IMG/VR virus record: IMGVR_UViG_3300031669_000233
Coordinates: 1 to 23,999 of that record
DNA: 23,999 nucleotides
Strand: one strand, 5' to 3'
DNA from: a virus
Positions 21,835 to 23,999 of the stretch are shown here, in pieces (position 1 is the stretch's first letter; each line of letters opens with the position of its first letter). Made by a program: the position numbers and the translations under genes. A model generated the notes under the pieces. The model made no database searches and was not told the origin of the DNA. It saw only the letters and a program-made list of their open reading frames with translations.

Positions 21835-22005
21835 ATGAACGGTCATGTATGGCTTGTTTTTGTTTATGCTGATGTACCTGACTCAATCTGGACAACGAGG
21901 GAACTTGCGATCACTCGTGCTGCGGAGTTGGATATGTATAATGGATGTTTGGATTTATCCATTATTGACGAATTTATCTTAGATGAACCGGAAGGATTCG
22001 TGTGA
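21835..22005 (+). CDS. small early protein behind P3
   Basis: 56 residues: MNGHVWLVFVYADVPDSIWT, then TRELAITRAAELDMYNGCLD, ending IIDEFILDEPEGFV. Net acidic. The first 14 residues are hydrophobic strand-like. The start is fixed by GGAG in the shared leader, and the stop overlaps the next gene's ATG (ATGA). No family recognised. Sharing promoter and leader with the acidic protein and the 100-residue protein suggests a common timing and perhaps anti-host role. Confidence 0.6.
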   Translation: MNGHVWLVFVYADVPDSIWTTRELAITRAAELDMYNGCLDLSIIDEFILDEPEGFV

Positions 22006-22256
22006 TGCAACTCCCCGCAGCAGAGCAATTCGAGGTGTTCATTCGCCCTCGCTGGCAGGGCATTCCTGCCCCCGGATATAGTCGAGTGAAGGTTACTATA
22101 TTGAATGATCGACCCTCCCTCAACTTCATACATACGGCATTCCTTCATATCGTAAAGGAATTGTTGGAGGAACGAGGCTACGTTAAGGACGGGGAGGAAA
22201 AATGCCTAACAGTAACGCAGATATTAACCTTCGCAATGCAGAAGTATGCGTCGTGA
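22005..22256 (+). CDS. small early protein, unknown function
   Basis: 83 residues starting MQLPAAEQFEVFIRPRWQGI. An alpha/beta look: strands at 8-30, helix at 43-57 (AFLHIVKELLEERGYVKDGE), helix at the end (TVTQILTFAMQKYAS). No catalytic motif. The ATG overlaps the upstream stop, so translation is coupled and expression shares P3. Confidence 0.6.
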   Translation: MQLPAAEQFEVFIRPRWQGIPAPGYSRVKVTILNDRPSLNFIHTAFLHIVKELLEERGYVKDGEEKCLTVTQILTFAMQKYAS

Positions 22257-22301
22257 AGGCGGGAAGTAAGAGGGCACAGGAAAACAACTGGAGGATGCAA
22301 C

Positions 22302-22475
22302 ATGTTAAGTATAACCCCCGAAATGAAAGAACTCCAGAAGTATTGGAACTTTGCGGACGAGCCGGAGGTTGTGGAGTTGAAACAACAATTGATTGGTGGG
22401 GTGATAAATCCGATTGAATATTCCCATGCTATTTTATACCTTGCAGAAAGATATGGTTTTACGGAGACCAAGTAA
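22302..22475 (+). CDS. small hypothetical protein
   Basis: 57 residues: MLSITPEMKELQKYWNFADE, then PEVVELKQQLIGGVINPIEY and an AILYLAERYGF helix. GGAGG lies 9 bases upstream of the ATG at 22302. The stop overlaps the next ATG (TAATG). It looks like a compact two-helix protein with no known motif. A rival frame, 22202-22417, overlaps it and has a plausible ribosome site, but its composition is less protein-like. Confidence 0.6.
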   Translation: MLSITPEMKELQKYWNFADEPEVVELKQQLIGGVINPIEYSHAILYLAERYGFTETK

Positions 22476-22681
22476 TGCAAACCGATGCGCAAAGGAACAT
22501 CGCAGCGACAAAGCGAGCCGCCTGCCGTACTGGCAACAGGGTCGTGGAGACACCGATAAGGTGTATCATAATGCCCGGCTACTCTCTTCCACCCACTCGT
22601 GTTGAAATTGATGCGCTTTTACAGAAGTTGACAGCAGCGCAACTCATGGATATTGTGACGAAGCGCCTGCAACTGAAGTAA
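22475..22681 (+). CDS. small basic hypothetical protein
   Basis: 68 residues with a basic N-terminal half (MQTDAQRNIAATKRAACRTG) and a C-terminal helix (VEIDALLQKLTAAQLMDIVT, then KRLQLK). The ATG overlaps the upstream TAA. GGAG lies about 10 bases upstream. A 15-bp palindrome starts 5 bp after the stop, so this gene ends a unit. Function unknown. Confidence 0.55.
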   Translation: MQTDAQRNIAATKRAACRTGNRVVETPIRCIIMPGYSLPPTRVEIDALLQKLTAAQLMDIVTKRLQLK

Positions 22682-22686
22682 AACCA

Positions 22687-22701
22687 GTAACAAATTGTTA
22701 C
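22687..22701. promoter_or_regulatory. 15-bp palindrome GTAACAAWTTGTTAC, copy 5
   Basis: Perfect GTAACAAATTGTTAC, 5 bp after a stop codon and 38 bp before the next ATG (22740), the same position relative to genes as copies 2 and 3 but on the other arm. No TATAAT-like hexamer follows here. Confidence 0.75.
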
Positions 22702-22739
22702 CCCATTTACGAACAAAACACATAGACAAGGAGAAAGAG

Positions 22740-22919
22740 ATGCGTTCAAATGCCTCATACCGCGTTAATGCCCGCAGGAAATCGGCCTTAATTCGTCGTA
22801 CTGACAACCTCACTATCTGGAAAGGGATGCTTCAAAAGAATCCTAAAGGTGAGATTTGCCAAAAAAAGGTTTCAATTGCCGAGACTGACATTGTGAATCT
22901 AATTCGCAATATTGGATAA
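22740..22919 (+). CDS. small strongly basic hypothetical protein
   Basis: 59 residues, with about 14 Lys/Arg (RVNARRKSALIRRTDNLTIW). A good GGAG site precedes the ATG at 22740. No family recognised. It is the first gene after palindrome copy 5. Basic charge suggests nucleic-acid binding, which is inference. Confidence 0.55.
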   Translation: MRSNASYRVNARRKSALIRRTDNLTIWKGMLQKNPKGEICQKKVSIAETDIVNLIRNIG

Positions 22920-22959
22920 TAACAATCTCAGCATATAACAAACAATCGAGGATTGACAG

Positions 22960-23160
22960 ATGAAAATTACCAAAACGTCCACTTTTAGTGGAGTATCCCA
23001 TACATTGGATATTCCAGTTACGGAGGAACAACTCCAGAAATGGAGTAATGGCATGCTGATTCAAAAGGCAATGCCAAACCTCAACCCCGATCAAAGGGAG
23101 TTTCTTATGACAGGCATTACCGCAGAGGAATGGGCAGAAACTTTCGGGGAAGACGAATGA
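22960..23160 (+). CDS. conserved small phage protein (KITKTS family)
   Basis: 66 residues: MKITKTSTFSGVSHTLDIPV, then TEEQLQKWSNGMLIQKAMPN and DQREFLMTGITAEEWAETFG. I recognise this pattern from many tailed phages, where it is always a small protein of unknown function; the MTGIT.EEW C-terminus is its most conserved part. Its presence confirms a phage early region. GAGGATT is the ribosome site. Confidence 0.75.
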   Translation: MKITKTSTFSGVSHTLDIPVTEEQLQKWSNGMLIQKAMPNLNPDQREFLMTGITAEEWAETFGEDE

Positions 23161-23354
23161 CCTACCGTGCACAAGTAACCCTTCCCGGCGAAGTCCATAC
23201 GAAGATGCCCGTTTTCGCCACCGAAGCTGAGGCAGCAGAGTACGCCGAACAACAGGCCGATGCATGGCGACTTGTCACCGATTACAACACCGTGTTGGTG
23301 GACAAGCCCGCAACGCATGCCATGCGTAAAGGGAAGTTGATCGTACTCCCGTAA
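23157..23354 (+). CDS. small hypothetical protein
   Basis: 65 residues from the ATG at 23157, which overlaps the upstream TGA (ATGA). MTYRAQVTLPGEVHTKMPVF, then an EAEAAEYAEQQADAW helix and YNTVLVDKPATHAMRKGKLI: strand-helix-strand pattern common in small phage proteins. No motif. A further upstream start (23130) would overlap the previous gene and is not needed. Confidence 0.6.
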   Translation: MTYRAQVTLPGEVHTKMPVFATEAEAAEYAEQQADAWRLVTDYNTVLVDKPATHAMRKGKLIVLP

Positions 23355-23361
23355 CACAAGT

Positions 23362-23388
23362 CATGCCTCTTCATAAAGAGGGGGCATG
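23362..23388 (+). terminator. hairpin between small genes
   Basis: CATGCCTCTT faces AAGAGGGGGCATG across a short CATA loop, pairing with a small bulge. It follows the stop at 23354 by 7 bp and precedes the next ATG by 24 bp. A U tract is missing (TCTGGTATT follows), so it may be only a weak terminator or an mRNA-processing hairpin. Confidence 0.4.
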
Positions 23389-23411
23389 TCTGGTATTGCA
23401 GGAGTAATAAA

Positions 23412-23681
23412 ATGACAAACGCATACCAACGCCGTCTCTCCCATCGCCTTGCGCGTAAAAGAGAGACATACACCGCTCAAAGGTTGGACAATTTCATCCG
23501 CATTGACCGTTTCATGTTATCCTTCGAGAATGCCTGGGCTGCCCTCTACAATGAGAAGGTGCAGGTGCAATATCACAACGGTTGGTACTGGATAATGGGC
23601 AGGCGTTTGAGGCATTCCGCCTTAGAGCGATTGACGGAAATAATGCAAGCTGAATTACACGAACGGGAATTAGGAGAATAA
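23412..23681 (+). CDS. small hypothetical protein
   Basis: 89 residues: MTNAYQRRLSHRLARKRETY, a basic start, then LDNFIRIDRFMLSFENAWAA, NEKVQVQYHNGWYWIMGRRL and a C-terminal helix (ALERLTEIMQAELHERELGE). Mixed helix-strand-helix. AGGAG lies upstream. No family recognised. Confidence 0.6.
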   Translation: MTNAYQRRLSHRLARKRETYTAQRLDNFIRIDRFMLSFENAWAALYNEKVQVQYHNGWYWIMGRRLRHSALERLTEIMQAELHERELGE

Positions 23682-23683
23682 CA

Positions 23684-23872
23684 ATGGCGATGAGCAGGAA
23701 AGATTACGAGGCAATTGCAGAATGTATCAATTGTTCCCTTGATTATTACAGTGATCGAAGGATTAATACCTCTAACCTTCTAGCAACCCTCTGTGATTAC
23801 TTCAAAGAAAGCAACCCTAATTTTCAACAAGGTGTATTTATTGAGTCCTGCCTGAAAGAAGAAGGAGAATAA
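23684..23872 (+). CDS. conserved small phage protein (MSRKDY family)
   Basis: 62 residues. The MSRKDYEAIAECINCSLDYY start, then ATLCDYFKESNPNFQQGVFI, matches a small-protein family that I recall in many phages and prophages (SRKDY..IA and F...NP.F....F), with no known function. Two close Mets (1 and 3) could start it. GGAG precedes the first. Confidence 0.7.
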   Translation: MAMSRKDYEAIAECINCSLDYYSDRRINTSNLLATLCDYFKESNPNFQQGVFIESCLKEEGE

Positions 23873-23874
23873 CC

Positions 23875-23999
23875 ATGCTGCGAAGGGGAAATCGAGATAA
23901 CCTACTATCTGACCAAAAGAGATATGAACAAATACTTCAGGATTATGATAGAATAGGGCAAAAAAAGGAAAGGGAAGATGGTGAATACATCATCACAAT
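23875..23999 (+). CDS. partial gene running off the right edge
   Basis: An ATG at 23875 with GGAG upstream opens a frame of 41 residues (MLRRGNRDNLLSDQKRYEQI and a charged helix QKKEREDGEY) that continues past the window. It lies two bases after the previous stop. Function cannot be judged. Confidence 0.55.
   Translation, partial: MLRRGNRDNLLSDQKRYEQILQDYDRIGQKKEREDGEYIIT

Noticed and set aside
22202-22417. Alternative 71-residue frame with a GGAGG-type ribosome site
   Set aside because: It overlaps two better genes, has an odd Cys/Trp/Gly-rich end and no conserved-looking region. The 22302-22475 gene explains the stretch better.
1-23999. tRNA, rRNA, integrase, transposase, insertion sequence or attachment site
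   Set aside because: I looked for cloverleaf-like segments, transposase-type proteins and terminal repeats and found none that I could support.

Overview
The window is part of the genome of a tailed double-stranded DNA phage, or a prophage of one, with a podovirus-like (short-tail) plan. It carries a complete packaging and head module: small and large terminase, portal, scaffold, HK97-type major capsid protein. It also carries relatives of the P22 gp4 and gp10 tail-assembly proteins, followed by Ala/Gln-rich internal (ejection) proteins. I see no tail tape measure, sheath or baseplate gene, and no integrase, polymerase, RNA polymerase, lysis gene, tRNA or CRISPR array. Those functions must lie outside the window if present. 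The host is not determined. A strong Fur-like operator, and a GC-rich tail-fibre gene resembling (from memory) fibres in Burkholderia-type prophages, both point to a proteobacterium.

Layout. From about 19.5 kb down to position 1, everything is on the minus strand and tightly packed: two small genes, terminase small subunit, two tandem paralogous fibre-adaptor-like genes, two beta-rich virion-type genes, terminase large subunit, portal, an 85-residue gene that overlaps the portal by 113 bp, a GroES-like co-chaperonin, a small unknown, scaffold, a pre-capsid gene, a capsid companion, major capsid protein, two very small genes, two virion-type genes, gp4-like, gp10-like, fibre-type gene, a GC-rich fibre gene, a cupin-like gene, two internal virion proteins, and the start of a large internal protein that runs off the left edge. 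From 19.97 kb to the right edge all genes are on the plus strand. They are small (56-159 residues), mostly of unknown function, and look like early genes.

The two arms diverge from a control region at about 19.5-19.96 kb with two Fur-like boxes. Three plus-strand units share a promoter pattern (YTGAAC, 18 bp, TCTAWC) and a leader ending in ACGATTGGAG. A 15-bp near-perfect palindrome, GTAACAAWTTGTTAC, lies at five transcription-unit or gene boundaries on both arms. The most striking non-coding structure is at 20747-20924: two arms of 9-bp tandem units arranged as a 57-bp imperfect inverted repeat around an AT-rich core, just upstream of a good promoter. It is a candidate origin, operator array or structured RNA.

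How it fits together: the right arm is probably expressed first. Its first gene makes a very acidic protein (possible host-defence decoy). The left arm then builds the particle: terminase and portal package DNA into a scaffolded capsid, gp4/gp10-like proteins close the head and form the tail, fibres give host recognition, and the internal proteins are ejected with the DNA. Coordinates of genes include the stop codon.
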